DNA of 64,000 bases, from positions 53,924 to 117,923 of the forward strand of contig NZ_BBPP01000006.1 in assembly GCF_000787835.1 (NCBI RefSeq). Direction: 5' to 3'. Positions 8,820 to 18,592 of this stretch are shown piece after piece (position 1 is the first letter of the stretch; every line of letters begins with the position of its first letter). The stretch comes from Streptacidiphilus melanogenes. Its GTDB lineage: Bacteria > Actinomycetota > Actinomycetes > Streptomycetales > Streptomycetaceae. Both the position numbers and the translations under genes were made by a program. The notes beneath the pieces are model-generated. The model was not told the DNA's origin, did no database searches, and saw only the letters and a list, made by a program, of their open reading frames with translations.

Positions 8820-11800
8820 ATGGGAACCCAGCAGCAGAACACCGCGTCCCCCCGTCCCCGCCGCCGCGCCGCGCACGCCTCCGTGCAGGCCGCGCCGAGC
8901 GGCGAGTTCGGCGCACTGGCCGCCCGGCTGACCGGGCTCTCACTCCGTGACGAGTCGCGGCTCGGGCGTCGGCTCGAGGGGCTGCGGAAGGTGCGCGAGC
9001 CCGAGAAACGCGAGCGCGTCCTCGCCTCCATCACCGCCGAGGTCGACGCCGCCGAGCTGCGGCTGGAGAACCGCCGGGCGTCCGTGCCCACCCCGGCGTA
9101 CCCGGAGGAGCTGCCGGTCAGCGGCCGCCGGGAGGACATCCTGGAGGCCATCCGCGACCACCAGGTCGTGATCATCGCCGGTGAGACCGGTTCCGGGAAG
9201 ACGACCCAGATCCCCAAGATGTGCCTGGAGCTCGGCCGCGGCGTACGCGGCCTGATCGGGCACACCCAGCCGCGCCGCATCGCGGCCCGCACGGTCGCCG
9301 AACGCGTAGCGGAGGAGCTGCGCACCGAGATCGGCCAGACCGTCGGCTGGAAGGTCCGCTTCACCGACCAGGTGGGCGAGCAGACCGCGATCAAGGTGAT
9401 GACGGACGGCATCCTGCTCGCCGAGATCCAGAACGACCGCCAGCTGCGCCAGTACGACACGCTGATCATCGACGAGGCCCACGAGCGCAGCCTCAACATC
9501 GACTTCATCCTGGGCTATCTGAAGCAGCTGCTGCCCAAGCGCCCGGACCTCAAGGTGATCATCACCTCGGCCACCATCGACCCGGAGCGCTTCGCCCGGC
9601 ACTTCGCCGACCCGCGCACCGGCAAGGACGCGCCGATCATCGAGGTCTCCGGCCGCACCTATCCGGTCGAGGTCCGCTACCGTCCGATCGTCGACGACGG
9701 CGTCGACGAGGACGACGACGAGAACGGGTCGGGCGGCGGCGGGATCGACCGGGACCGCGACCAGGTCCAGGCGATCGTCGACGCCGTCGACGAGCTCGGT
9801 CACGAGGGACAGGGCGACATCCTCGTCTTCCTCTCCGGCGAGCGGGAGATCCGCGACACCGCCGAGGCCCTGGAGAAGGCCAAGCTGCGCAACACCGAGG
9901 TGGTGCCGCTCTACGCCCGCCTCTCCTCCGCCGAGCAGCACCGCGTCTTCCAGGCGCACACCGGCCGCCGCATCGTGCTGGCCACCAACGTCGCCGAGAC
10001 CTCCCTCACCGTCCCGGGCATCCGCTACGTGATCGACCCGGGCACGGCCCGCATCTCCCGCTACAGCCACCGCACCAAGGTGCAGCGACTGCCGATCGAG
10101 GCGGTCTCGCAGGCCAGCGCGAACCAGCGCAAGGGCCGCTGTGGCCGTACCAGCGACGGCATCTGCATCCGGCTCTACTCCGAGGAGGACTTCCTCTCCC
10201 GCCCGGAGTTCACCGACCCGGAGATCCTGCGCACCAACCTGGCCTCGGTCATTCTGCAGATGACGGCGGCCGGCCTCGGCGACATCTCGGCGTTCCCGTT
10301 CATCGAGCCGCCGGACCGCCGCAACATCAAGGACGGCGTCGACCTGCTCCAGGAGCTGCACGCCCTGGAGGCCGACACCGCCGCCCAGCAGGGCAAGGCG
10401 ATGCGGCTCACGCCCATAGGCCGCAAGCTGGCCCAGCTGCCGGTCGACCCGCGCCTGGCCCGCATGGTGCTGGAGGCGGAGAAGAACGGCGTGATCCGTG
10501 AGGTCATGGTGATCGCCGCCGCACTCTCCATCCAGGACCCGCGCGAGCGGCCCGTCGAGAAACGCACGCACGCGGACCAGCTGCACGCCCGCTTCACCGA
10601 CCCGACCTCGGACTTCCTCACCTACCTGAACCTGTGGCGTTACCTGAAGCAGCAGCAGAAGGCGCTCAGCAGCAGCCAGTTCCGGCGCATGTGCAAGGCC
10701 GAGTTCCTGAACTACCTGCGGATCCGCGAGTGGCAGGACATCGACGCGCAGCTGCGCCAGGTGGCCAAGTCCCTCGACGTGGACCTCGGCGCGGCGCACA
10801 TGCCCGAGGAGGTCGACGGGGACGCCGTCCACCGCTCGCTGCTCTCCGGCCTGCTCTCGCACGTCGGCTCCAAGGACGCCGAGAAGCAGGAGTACTTCGG
10901 CGCGCGCGGCGCGAAGTTCGCCGTCTTCCCCGGGTCCGCCCTGTTCAAGAAGACGCCGGCCTGGGTGATGGCGGCCGAGCTGGTGGAGACCTCGCGCCTG
11001 TGGGCGCGGATCGCGGCCAAGGTCGAACCGCAGTGGATCGAGGAGCTCGCCGAGCACCTGATCAAGCGCAACTACAGCGAGCCGCACTGGGAGAAGGACC
11101 GCGGCCAGGTCGTCGCCTTCGAGCGGGTCACCCTCTACGGGCTGACGCTCGTGGCCGGCCGCAAGGTCGGTTACGGGAAGCTCGACCCGGAGCTTTCGCG
11201 CGAGCTGTTCATCCGCCGCGCGCTCGTCGAGGGCGACTGGCGCACCCACCACCGGTTCTTCCACGACAACCGCAAGCTGCTCGACGAGGTCGAGGAGCTG
11301 GAGAACCGCGCCCGCCGCCGCGACATCCTGGTCGACGAGGAGACCCTCTTCGACTTCTACGACCAGCGCGTGGGCCAGGAGGTCGTCTCCGCGGCCCATT
11401 TCGACAGCTGGTGGAAGAAGGCACACCGGGCCAAGCCCGACCTGCTGACCTTCACCCCCGACCTGCTGGTCAACGACAGCGCAGAGGCCGTCACCGAGCG
11501 GGACTACCCGTCGGTGTGGCATCAGAACGACCTGGAGCTGCCGCTCACCTACCAGTTCGAGCCGGGCACGGAGCAGGACGGCGTCACCGTCCACATCCCG
11601 CTGACCCTGCTCAACCAGGTGAAGCCGTCCGGCTTCGACTGGCAGATCCCGGGCCTGCGCGAGGAGCTGGTCACCGCGCTGATCCGCTCGCTGCCCAAGG
11701 TGCTGCGCCGCAACTTCGTCCCCGCGCCCGACTACGCCAAGCGGTTGATGCAGACGATGGCCGCGCATGTGGACGAGGCCGAGGAGAAGCCGCTGGTGGA

Positions 11801-12881
11801 GCTCCTCGAGTGGGAGCTGCACCGTCTGCGCGGCATCCCCGTGCCGCGGGACAGCTGGAACCTCGACGCGGTGCCCGACCACCTGCGGATCACCTTCCGG
11901 GTGGAGGACGAGCGCGGTCGCAAGCTGGCCGAGGCCAAGGACCTGGACCGGCTCAAACTGGAGCTGAAGTCCCGCACCCAGCAGGCCATCGCCAAGGCGG
12001 CCGGCGGGCTGGAGAAGCGCGGCCTGACCAAGTGGACGATCGGCGAGCTGCCGCACACCTTCGAGACCAAGCGCGGCAACCAGACCGTCAAGGGCTATCC
12101 GGCGCTGGTCGACGACGGCGACTCGGTCTCCGTCCAGCTGCTCGACACCCCCTACGAGCAGCGGCGCGCGATGGCCGCGGGCACCCGGCGGCTGATCCTG
12201 CTGGGCGCGAACTCGCCGGTCAACTCGATCCAGTCGCGCCTCGGCAACGGCGCCAAGCTGGCGCTGGCGGCGAACCCGCACGGCAGCACGGAGGCGCTCT
12301 TCGCCGACTGCCTGGCGGCGGCCGCGGACAAGCTGATCGCCGACGCGGGCGGCCCGGCCTGGGACGGCGAGGACTTCGCCAAGCTGCGCGACCACGTCCG
12401 CGGCGAGCTGTACGAGGCGACGGCGGACGCGGTGGTGAAGACCGCCAACATCCTGGCCGTACACCACCGGGTCCAGGAGCGCCTCAAGGGCATCGGCAAC
12501 AGCCTCGCGCTGCTGACGGGCCTGACGGACGTGCGGACGCAGCTCAAGGAGCTGATCCACCCCGGCTTCGTCGCCGAGACCGGTCTGCGCCGCCTGCCCG
12601 ACCTGCTGCGCTACCTCAAGGCCGTCGAGCGCCGCCTGGTGAAGCTCCAGGACGACCCGATCCGCGACCGCGACCGGACCAGCGCCGTCATCCGCATGCA
12701 GGACGCCTACGCCGACCTGCTCGCGGAGCTCCCGCCGGAGCGCCGCGACGAGGACGGTGTCCTGCAGATCCGCTGGATGATCGAGGAACTGCGGGTCAGC
12801 CTGTGGGCGCAGCCCCTGGGCACCCCGTACTCGATCTCCGAGCAGCGGATCCTCAAGGCCGTCGACGCCCTTCTGGGCTGA
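8820..12881 (+). CDS. hrpA: ATP-dependent RNA helicase HrpA (DEAH box)
   Basis: 1353-aa DEAH-box helicase of the HrpA family, which unwinds RNA and can rescue stalled ribosomes. Walker A GETGSGKTTQIPK starts at about residue 121 and the DEAHERSL box lies near 218. SATIDPERF is motif III, and QRKGRCGRTSDGICIRLY is motif VI. HA2 and OB-type regions follow, then the long HrpA-specific C-terminal domain. The length matches the family (about 1300 aa). An in-frame ATG at 8784 would add 12 residues. I prefer 8820 because MGTQQQ resembles family N-termini, but neither start has a good Shine-Dalgarno. A hairpin terminator begins at the base after the stop. Confidence 0.96.
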   Translation: MGTQQQNTASPRPRRRAAHASVQAAPSGEFGALAARLTGLSLRDESRLGRRLEGLRKVREPEKRERVLASITAEVDAAELRLENRRASVPTPAYPEELPVSGRREDILEAIRDHQVVIIAGETGSGKTTQIPKMCLELGRGVRGLIGHTQPRRIAARTVAERVAEELRTEIGQTVGWKVRFTDQVGEQTAIKVMTDGILLAEIQNDRQLRQYDTLIIDEAHERSLNIDFILGYLKQLLPKRPDLKVIITSATIDPERFARHFADPRTGKDAPIIEVSGRTYPVEVRYRPIVDDGVDEDDDENGSGGGGIDRDRDQVQAIVDAVDELGHEGQGDILVFLSGEREIRDTAEALEKAKLRNTEVVPLYARLSSAEQHRVFQAHTGRRIVLATNVAETSLTVPGIRYVIDPGTARISRYSHRTKVQRLPIEAVSQASANQRKGRCGRTSDGICIRLYSEEDFLSRPEFTDPEILRTNLASVILQMTAAGLGDISAFPFIEPPDRRNIKDGVDLLQELHALEADTAAQQGKAMRLTPIGRKLAQLPVDPRLARMVLEAEKNGVIREVMVIAAALSIQDPRERPVEKRTHADQLHARFTDPTSDFLTYLNLWRYLKQQQKALSSSQFRRMCKAEFLNYLRIREWQDIDAQLRQVAKSLDVDLGAAHMPEEVDGDAVHRSLLSGLLSHVGSKDAEKQEYFGARGAKFAVFPGSALFKKTPAWVMAAELVETSRLWARIAAKVEPQWIEELAEHLIKRNYSEPHWEKDRGQVVAFERVTLYGLTLVAGRKVGYGKLDPELSRELFIRRALVEGDWRTHHRFFHDNRKLLDEVEELENRARRRDILVDEETLFDFYDQRVGQEVVSAAHFDSWWKKAHRAKPDLLTFTPDLLVNDSAEAVTERDYPSVWHQNDLELPLTYQFEPGTEQDGVTVHIPLTLLNQVKPSGFDWQIPGLREELVTALIRSLPKVLRRNFVPAPDYAKRLMQTMAAHVDEAEEKPLVELLEWELHRLRGIPVPRDSWNLDAVPDHLRITFRVEDERGRKLAEAKDLDRLKLELKSRTQQAIAKAAGGLEKRGLTKWTIGELPHTFETKRGNQTVKGYPALVDDGDSVSVQLLDTPYEQRRAMAAGTRRLILLGANSPVNSIQSRLGNGAKLALAANPHGSTEALFADCLAAAADKLIADAGGPAWDGEDFAKLRDHVRGELYEATADAVVKTANILAVHHRVQERLKGIGNSLALLTGLTDVRTQLKELIHPGFVAETGLRRLPDLLRYLKAVERRLVKLQDDPIRDRDRTSAVIRMQDAYADLLAELPPERRDEDGVLQIRWMIEELRVSLWAQPLGTPYSISEQRILKAVDALLG

Positions 12882-12903
12882 CGCCCGCCGTCCGGGGCGG
12901 GCG
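12882..12903 (+). terminator. Hairpin terminator directly after hrpA
   Basis: Perfect 8-bp inverted repeat CGCCCGCC (12882-12889) and GGCGGGCG (12896-12903) with a 6-base loop. It starts immediately after the hrpA TGA and has no T-run. Confidence 0.65.
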
Positions 12904-13185
12904 GGCGTGCCTGCGGCCCCGGACAACGCGGACACCTCGAACACGGCTCGACGGACGTGCACCCGCGGCCTCGCGTGCCCCTGACGGCGCAAGCCCCCGG
13001 CCATGTCCAGGCGCCCCGCCGCGAGCGCGGCAAGCATGCTCCGAGCAGGGCCGTCGTCGGGACGGGAGCCCGGTACGGCCGGGCCGTCACGGGGGTCCCG
13101 GGAGCGGTCACGCGTCACACATGCCCGGTTTGCCTGACCCGGTTCGGTAAACTCGACTCTCTTGTCACCAAGGGACGAGGGCCTG
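12904..13185 (+). other. Intergenic region upstream of the Pls-like synthetase
   Basis: About 280 bp without a coding-like frame. The end holds the ribosome binding site of the next gene (GAGG at 13177-13180). A TTG-initiated in-frame extension from 13162 exists but would overlap that site. A TTGCCT at about 13129 is followed only by weak -10 candidates, so the promoter cannot be placed firmly. Confidence 0.5.
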
Positions 13186-16100
13186 ATGACCACCGCCACC
13201 ACTGCCCAGCCCGCACCCGCCGCACCGACCGCGCTGTTCAGCGCGGGCGCGGGTGCTCCGACGCGTACCCTCGTGGACGTCCTGGACGCGACCGTCCGGG
13301 CGCACCCCAACGAGCCCGCGTTGGACGACGGCCAGACGCAGCTGAGCTACCGCGCGCTCGCAGCCGCGGTCGAGACTCAGCGGAGGCGACTGGTCGCGGC
13401 GGGCGTCCGCCCCGGCGACCGGATCGGGGTGCGGATCCCCTCGGGCACCAACGATCTCTACGTCGGCATCCTCGCCGTCCTCGCCGCCGGTGCGGCCTAC
13501 GTGCCCGTCGACTTCGAGGACCCGGACGAGCGCGCCGCGCTCGTCTTCGGCGAGGCGGAGGTCCGCGCGGTCATGGGCGCGAGGTACGAGCTGACGCTGC
13601 ACCAGAGGGTGGAGGACGCCCAGCCGCAAACGGCGCCGTCGCAGGCTGACCCGTCACCGGACGGGCCGTCACCGGCCGCGCCGCAGGCTGCCACCCAGCC
13701 GCAGGACGCGGGCCGTCCCACGCCCGAGCACGACGCGTGGATCATCTTCACCTCCGGTTCCACCGGCAAGCCGAAGGGCGTCGCGGTCTCCCACCGCAGC
13801 GCCGCCGCGTTCGTCGACGCCGAGGCCGCGCTGTTCCTCAAGGAGGAGCCGATCGGGCCCGGCGACCGGGTCATGGCGGGGCTGTCCGTCGCGTTCGACG
13901 CCTCCTGCGAGGAGATGTGGCTGGCCTGGCGCCACGGCGCGTGCCTGGTGCCCGTGCCGCGTGCGCAGGTGCGCAGTGGCGCGGACCTCGGGCCCTGGCT
14001 GGTGGACCAGGAGATCACCGTCGTCTCCACCGTGCCCACCCTCGCCTCGCTGTGGCCCGCCGAGGCGCTGAGCGAGGTCCGGCTGCTGATCTTCGGCGGC
14101 GAGGCCTGCCCGCCCGAGCTGGTGGCGCGCCTGGTCACCGAGGGCCGCGAGGTGTGGAACACCTACGGCCCGACCGAGGCGACCGTCGTCGCCTGTGCCG
14201 CGCTGATGGAGGGCGACCAGCCGGTCCGTATCGGCCTGCCGCTTTCCGGCTGGGAGCTGGCCGTCGTGGACGAGCAGGAACAGCCGGTGCCGATCGGCGG
14301 TTCCGGCCAGCTCGTCATCGGCGGCCTGGGCCTGGCCCGCTACCTCGACCCGGCGAAGGACGCCGAGAAGTACGCGCCGCTGGCCTCGCTCGGCTGGGAG
14401 CGCGCGTACCGAAGCGGCGACCTGGTCCGCGCCGACGCCGAGGGGCTGGTCTTCCTCGGGCGCGCCGACGAGCAGGTCAAGCTCGGCGGCCGGCGCATCG
14501 AGCTGGGCGAGGTCGACGCCGCGCTGCAGGCCCTGCCCGGGGTCGCCGGCGCGGCCGCCGCCGTCCGCACCGCGCGTGGCGGCAACCAGCTGCTCGTCGG
14601 CTACGTCGTCGCGGGCGAGGAGTGGAACCGCACGGAGGCCGTCGAGCGGCTCCGCAAGGAACTGCCCGCCGCGCTCGTCCCGATCCTGGCCGTCGTGGAC
14701 GACCTGCCGACGCGCACCTCCGGCAAGGTCGACCGCAACGCGCTGCCCTGGCCGCTGCCCGACGCCGGTCAGGACGAGGCCGCCGAGCGCTTCGAGGGAA
14801 CCGAGGCGTGGCTCGCCGAACAGTGGACCGAGATCCTCGGCGTGTCCGTGACCGGCCACCAGGACGACTTCTTCGCCATCGGCGGCGGCAGCCTGGCCGC
14901 CGCGCGCCTGGCCACGCTGCTGCGCGAGCGCTACCCCTCTGTGGCCGTCCTCGACGTCTACGCCTACCCGACGCTGCGCAAGCAGGCCAAGCTGCTGGAC
15001 CGCTCGGCCAGCACCGGCGGCGAGCAGCGCGTCATCACCCCGACGCCGCGCCGCGCACAGGCGATCCAGCTGGCGCTGCTGGTGCCGCTCCTCACCCTGG
15101 TCGGACTGCGCTGGGCGACGGCCCTGCTCGCCCTGGGCAACGTCCTGCACTGGTTCGGACCGTACACCTGGGCACCGACAGCCTCGTGGTGGCTGGTCGG
15201 CTCCGCCGCGGTGCTGTTCTTCTCCCCGCCCGGACGCATCGCGATCGCGGCCGGCGGCGCCCGCCTGCTGCTGCGCGGCCTGACCCCGGGCAGCTACCCG
15301 CGCGGCGGCTCCACGCACCTGCGGCTGTGGACCGCCGAGCGGATCGCGGAGTTCAGCGGCGCGACCGAGCTCTCCGGCTCCTGGCTGATCCGCTATGGCC
15401 GCGCGCTCGGCGCGCGCATCGCCGAGGACGTCGACCTGCACTCGCTGCCGCCGGTCACCGGCATGCTCAAGCTCGGCCGCGGCTGCGCCGTCGAGTCCGA
15501 GGTGGACCTGGCCGGCTGGTGGCTGGACGGGGACCGGCTCGAGGTCGGCCCGATCAAGGTCGGCTCGCAGGCCGTGGTCGGCACCCGCACCGTGCTCTTC
15601 CCCGGCGCCCGCGTCGGCAAGCGCGCCGAGGTCGTGCCCGGTTCCGGCGTCACCGGCCAGATCCCGACCGGCCAGCGCTGGGGCGGCGTCCCGGCCGTCA
15701 AGCTCGGCAAGGCCGACCACGCCTGGCCCAAGCGCCGCCCGGCGCGCCACCTGCGCTGGTCGGCCGCCTACGGCGTCAGCGGCGCGTTCCTCACCCTGCT
15801 GCCGTTCCTCGCGGCCGCCCCGGCGGCGCTGATCGCCGCCCAGTTCGTCACCCCGGCCGACGGCGGCGGCGCCGCCCTGCAGGGGGCGCTGCTCGCCGTC
15901 GTCCCCGCCGCCCTCGCCTACGGCGCGACCTACGCGCTGCTGGTGCTGGCCGGCGTCCGACTGCTCAGCATCGGACTGCGCACCGGCCACCACCCCGTGC
16001 ACAGCCGCGTCGGCTGGCAGGCGTGGACGGTCAGCCAGCTGATGGACGCCGCCCGCGACACGCTCTTCCCGCTCTACGCGGGCCTGGTCACCCCCGTGTG

Positions 16101-17124
16101 GCTGCGGCTGCTCGGCATGAAGGTCGGCCGCGGCGCGGAGGTCTCCACCGTTCTGGCGCTGCCCAGCCTCACCAAGGTGGGCGACGGCGCGTTCCTGGCC
16201 GACGACACCCTGACCGCCCCCTACGAGCTGGGCGGCGGCTGGATGCGGATCGGCAAGGCCGAGATCGGCCGCCGGGCCTTCCTGGGCAACTCCGGCATGA
16301 CCGGCCCCGGCCGCTCCGTCCCGGACGGCGGCCTGGTCGGCGTGCTGTCCGCGACGCCGAAGAAGGCCAAGAAGGGCTCCTCCTATCTCGGCCTGCCCCC
16401 GGTCCGCCTGCCGCGCGCCGCCGAGCAGTCCGACGAGGGCCTCACCTACGACCCGCCCGCGCGGCTGCTGTGGGCGCGCGGCCTGGTCGAGCTGTGCCGC
16501 CTGGTCCCGGTCTTCTTCTCGGCCGCGCTCGCGGTGCTCACCGGGGCGGCACTGTGCGCGCTGTGGCAGAGCGGCTGGACCGTCCTCGCGGGCCTCGTCC
16601 TGCTCGGCGCGGGCCTGCTGGCGGCGGTCGTCGCGGTCGTGGCGAAGTGGCTGCTGGTCGGTCGCTTCAAGGCGGTGGACCACCCGCTGTGGAGCGGCTT
16701 CGTGTGGCGCAACGAGCTCGCCGACACCTTCGTCGAGGTGCTGGCGGTGCCGTGGCTGGTCGGCCGGACCACCGGCACGCCCGTGATGACCACGTGGCTG
16801 CGCGCGATGGGCGTGGGCGTCGGACACGGCGTCTGGTGCGAGAGCTACTGGCTGCCGGAGTCCGATCTGGTCACCCTCGGGGACGGGGTCAGCGTCAACC
16901 GCGGATGCGTGTTGCAGACCCATCTCTTCCACGACCGGATCATGCGCATGGATACTGTGGTCCTCGATCAGGGAGCCACCCTTGGTCCGGGTGGCATCGT
17001 CCTCCCGGGCAGCCGGGTCGGGGCCCGGACCACGCTCGGCCCGGCCTCGCTCGTCATGGGCGGCGAATCGGTGCCCGCGGACACCCGCTGGCTCGGCAAC
17101 CCGATCGAGGCGTGGCAGGACTGA
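13186..17124 (+). CDS. Pls/PosA-family membrane non-ribosomal peptide synthetase
   Basis: 1312-aa single-module synthetase, the same size and layout as epsilon-poly-L-lysine synthetase (Pls). The adenylation domain (about 25-540) has A3 FTSGSTGKPKG at residue 188, NTYGPTEATV near 325, YRSGDLV, and the A10 Lys motif RTSGKVDRNAL near 510. A thiolation domain follows, with its phosphopantetheine Ser in DDFFAIGGGSL at residue 569. From about 620 to the end there are hydrophobic segments interleaved with three beta-helix, acetyltransferase-like blocks (VLFPGARVGKRAEV, KVGRGAEVSTVLALPSL, GPGGIVLPGSRVGA). In Pls these membrane and tandem C-like domains polymerise the loaded amino acid. There is no thioesterase domain. 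The amino acid used cannot be read with confidence. ATG 13186 has an AGGGACGAGGG leader. Confidence 0.9.
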   Translation: MTTATTAQPAPAAPTALFSAGAGAPTRTLVDVLDATVRAHPNEPALDDGQTQLSYRALAAAVETQRRRLVAAGVRPGDRIGVRIPSGTNDLYVGILAVLAAGAAYVPVDFEDPDERAALVFGEAEVRAVMGARYELTLHQRVEDAQPQTAPSQADPSPDGPSPAAPQAATQPQDAGRPTPEHDAWIIFTSGSTGKPKGVAVSHRSAAAFVDAEAALFLKEEPIGPGDRVMAGLSVAFDASCEEMWLAWRHGACLVPVPRAQVRSGADLGPWLVDQEITVVSTVPTLASLWPAEALSEVRLLIFGGEACPPELVARLVTEGREVWNTYGPTEATVVACAALMEGDQPVRIGLPLSGWELAVVDEQEQPVPIGGSGQLVIGGLGLARYLDPAKDAEKYAPLASLGWERAYRSGDLVRADAEGLVFLGRADEQVKLGGRRIELGEVDAALQALPGVAGAAAAVRTARGGNQLLVGYVVAGEEWNRTEAVERLRKELPAALVPILAVVDDLPTRTSGKVDRNALPWPLPDAGQDEAAERFEGTEAWLAEQWTEILGVSVTGHQDDFFAIGGGSLAAARLATLLRERYPSVAVLDVYAYPTLRKQAKLLDRSASTGGEQRVITPTPRRAQAIQLALLVPLLTLVGLRWATALLALGNVLHWFGPYTWAPTASWWLVGSAAVLFFSPPGRIAIAAGGARLLLRGLTPGSYPRGGSTHLRLWTAERIAEFSGATELSGSWLIRYGRALGARIAEDVDLHSLPPVTGMLKLGRGCAVESEVDLAGWWLDGDRLEVGPIKVGSQAVVGTRTVLFPGARVGKRAEVVPGSGVTGQIPTGQRWGGVPAVKLGKADHAWPKRRPARHLRWSAAYGVSGAFLTLLPFLAAAPAALIAAQFVTPADGGGAALQGALLAVVPAALAYGATYALLVLAGVRLLSIGLRTGHHPVHSRVGWQAWTVSQLMDAARDTLFPLYAGLVTPVWLRLLGMKVGRGAEVSTVLALPSLTKVGDGAFLADDTLTAPYELGGGWMRIGKAEIGRRAFLGNSGMTGPGRSVPDGGLVGVLSATPKKAKKGSSYLGLPPVRLPRAAEQSDEGLTYDPPARLLWARGLVELCRLVPVFFSAALAVLTGAALCALWQSGWTVLAGLVLLGAGLLAAVVAVVAKWLLVGRFKAVDHPLWSGFVWRNELADTFVEVLAVPWLVGRTTGTPVMTTWLRAMGVGVGHGVWCESYWLPESDLVTLGDGVSVNRGCVLQTHLFHDRIMRMDTVVLDQGATLGPGGIVLPGSRVGARTTLGPASLVMGGESVPADTRWLGNPIEAWQD

Positions 17125-17185
17125 CACCTGCCCCGCGCGGGAAAAAGCGACGCACGGAAGCACAGCGGCAGGGAGCGGAACACCG

Positions 17186-18553
17186 GTGAGTCCCCGACAG
17201 GCCCGGCAGCAGCAGCACGCGACGGGCAGACCGGGCGTGCCCGACGTCGACCCGTACTTCCCGACCAACGGCGACCCGCGCTACCACGTCCACCGCTACG
17301 AGATCGCGCTCGACTACCGCCCGGAGCCGAACCGTCTGGCCGGGAGTGCACGGCTGAGCGCCATAGCGGCGGAGGGCGGCGGCCCGCTCGCCGACTTCGC
17401 CCTGGACCTGGCTGCGGGCTTCCGCATCGGCCGGGTCCTGGTCAACGGCAAGGCCCCGCACTACGCCCACCGTGCGGGCAAGCTGCGCGTCCGCCCGGCC
17501 AAGCCGCTGCTGCCCGGTGCGGCCTTCACCGTCGAGGTGCACTGGACCGGCAACCCGAAGCCGGTCCGCAGCCCCTGGGGCGGCATCGGCTGGGAGGAGC
17601 TGAACGAGGGCGCCCTCGTCGCCAGCCAGCCGATCGGCGCGCCGTCCTGGTACCCCTGCAACGACCGCCCGGCCGACAAGGCCTCGTACCAGATCTCGCT
17701 GACGACGCCTTCGTCCTACGCGGTCGCGCTGGGCGGGCAGCTGCTCACCCGGACCGTCAAGTCGTCCAGCACCACCTGGGTCTACGAGCAGCCCGCGCCG
17801 ACCGCGAGCTACCTGGTCGGGATCGCCGTCGGCCCGCTCCACCAGATCCGCCTGGACGACCCGGATGCCGAGGGCGTCCCGCAGTACGGCTGGGCGCCAC
17901 ACCCCAAGGTGCCGGCCTTCGCCGCCGCGTTCTCACGGCAGCCGGAGATGATGCGGCTGTTCCAGGACCTCTTCGGCCCCTACCCCTTCGACCGCTACAC
18001 GGCCGTCGTCGTCGACGAGGAGCTGGACGTCCCCGTCGAGTCCCAGGCGATGGCCACCTTCGGCACCAACCACCTCGAACCCGGCTGGCACTCGGAGCGG
18101 ATGGTCGCCCACGAGCTGGCGCACCAGTGGTTCGGCAACAGCCTCACCGTCGCGGACTGGAGCCACATCTGGCTCAACGAGGGCTTCGCCAAGTACGCGG
18201 AGTGGCTCTGGTCAGAGGCGACGGGCGGCGCGGTCGCGGCGGAACGCGCCGTCAAGGCGTACCAGCTGCTGGTCTCGCTCCCCCAGGACCTCCGCCTCGC
18301 GGACCCCGGCCGCCGCCTCATGTTCGACGACCGCCTCTACCAGCGCGGCGGTGTCACCGTCCACGCACTGCGCGTGGCCCTCGGCGACGAGGCCTTCTTC
18401 CGCATGCTGCGGGACTGGACCCGCCTGCACCGGCACGGTGTGGTGAGCACGGACGCCTTCCTGGCCCACGTCCGCCGCTACGCCGCCGAACCGATCGACG
18501 GCCTGCTGCAGGAGTGGCTCTTCGAGACGACGCTGCCGGCGTTCCCCCGGTAG
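17186..18553 (+). CDS. M1 family zinc aminopeptidase (short form)
   Basis: 455-aa zinc metallopeptidase of family M1. The active site is complete: HELAH at residues 309-313 and the third zinc ligand Glu at 332 in WLNEGFAKYAEW, giving the HEXXH-x18-E pattern. The substrate-binding exopeptidase segment is EELDVPVESQAMATFG, a divergent GxMEN-type motif. The helical C-terminal domain of the 850-aa PepN enzymes is missing. No signal peptide is visible. GTG 17186 lies 61 bp after the synthetase stop, with AGGGAGCGG upstream, so the two genes are likely co-transcribed. Aminopeptidases of this kind degrade epsilon-poly-lysine in producers, so a role against the synthetase product is a reasonable inference. 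Confidence 0.92.
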   Translation: MSPRQARQQQHATGRPGVPDVDPYFPTNGDPRYHVHRYEIALDYRPEPNRLAGSARLSAIAAEGGGPLADFALDLAAGFRIGRVLVNGKAPHYAHRAGKLRVRPAKPLLPGAAFTVEVHWTGNPKPVRSPWGGIGWEELNEGALVASQPIGAPSWYPCNDRPADKASYQISLTTPSSYAVALGGQLLTRTVKSSSTTWVYEQPAPTASYLVGIAVGPLHQIRLDDPDAEGVPQYGWAPHPKVPAFAAAFSRQPEMMRLFQDLFGPYPFDRYTAVVVDEELDVPVESQAMATFGTNHLEPGWHSERMVAHELAHQWFGNSLTVADWSHIWLNEGFAKYAEWLWSEATGGAVAAERAVKAYQLLVSLPQDLRLADPGRRLMFDDRLYQRGGVTVHALRVALGDEAFFRMLRDWTRLHRHGVVSTDAFLAHVRRYAAEPIDGLLQEWLFETTLPAFPR

Positions 18554-18592
18554 TGCGGCGGCACGCGCGTTCGGGCCCCCCGGCGTGGGTCG

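Noticed and set aside
8940..13310. 1456-codon open frame antisense to hrpA, and similar giant antisense frames (for example 86-2599, 13669-17268, 47521-51777)
   Set aside because: High GC leaves few stop codons on the opposite strand. Their translations are low-complexity Arg/Ala/Gly/Val sequences without domains, while the sense frames have clear families.
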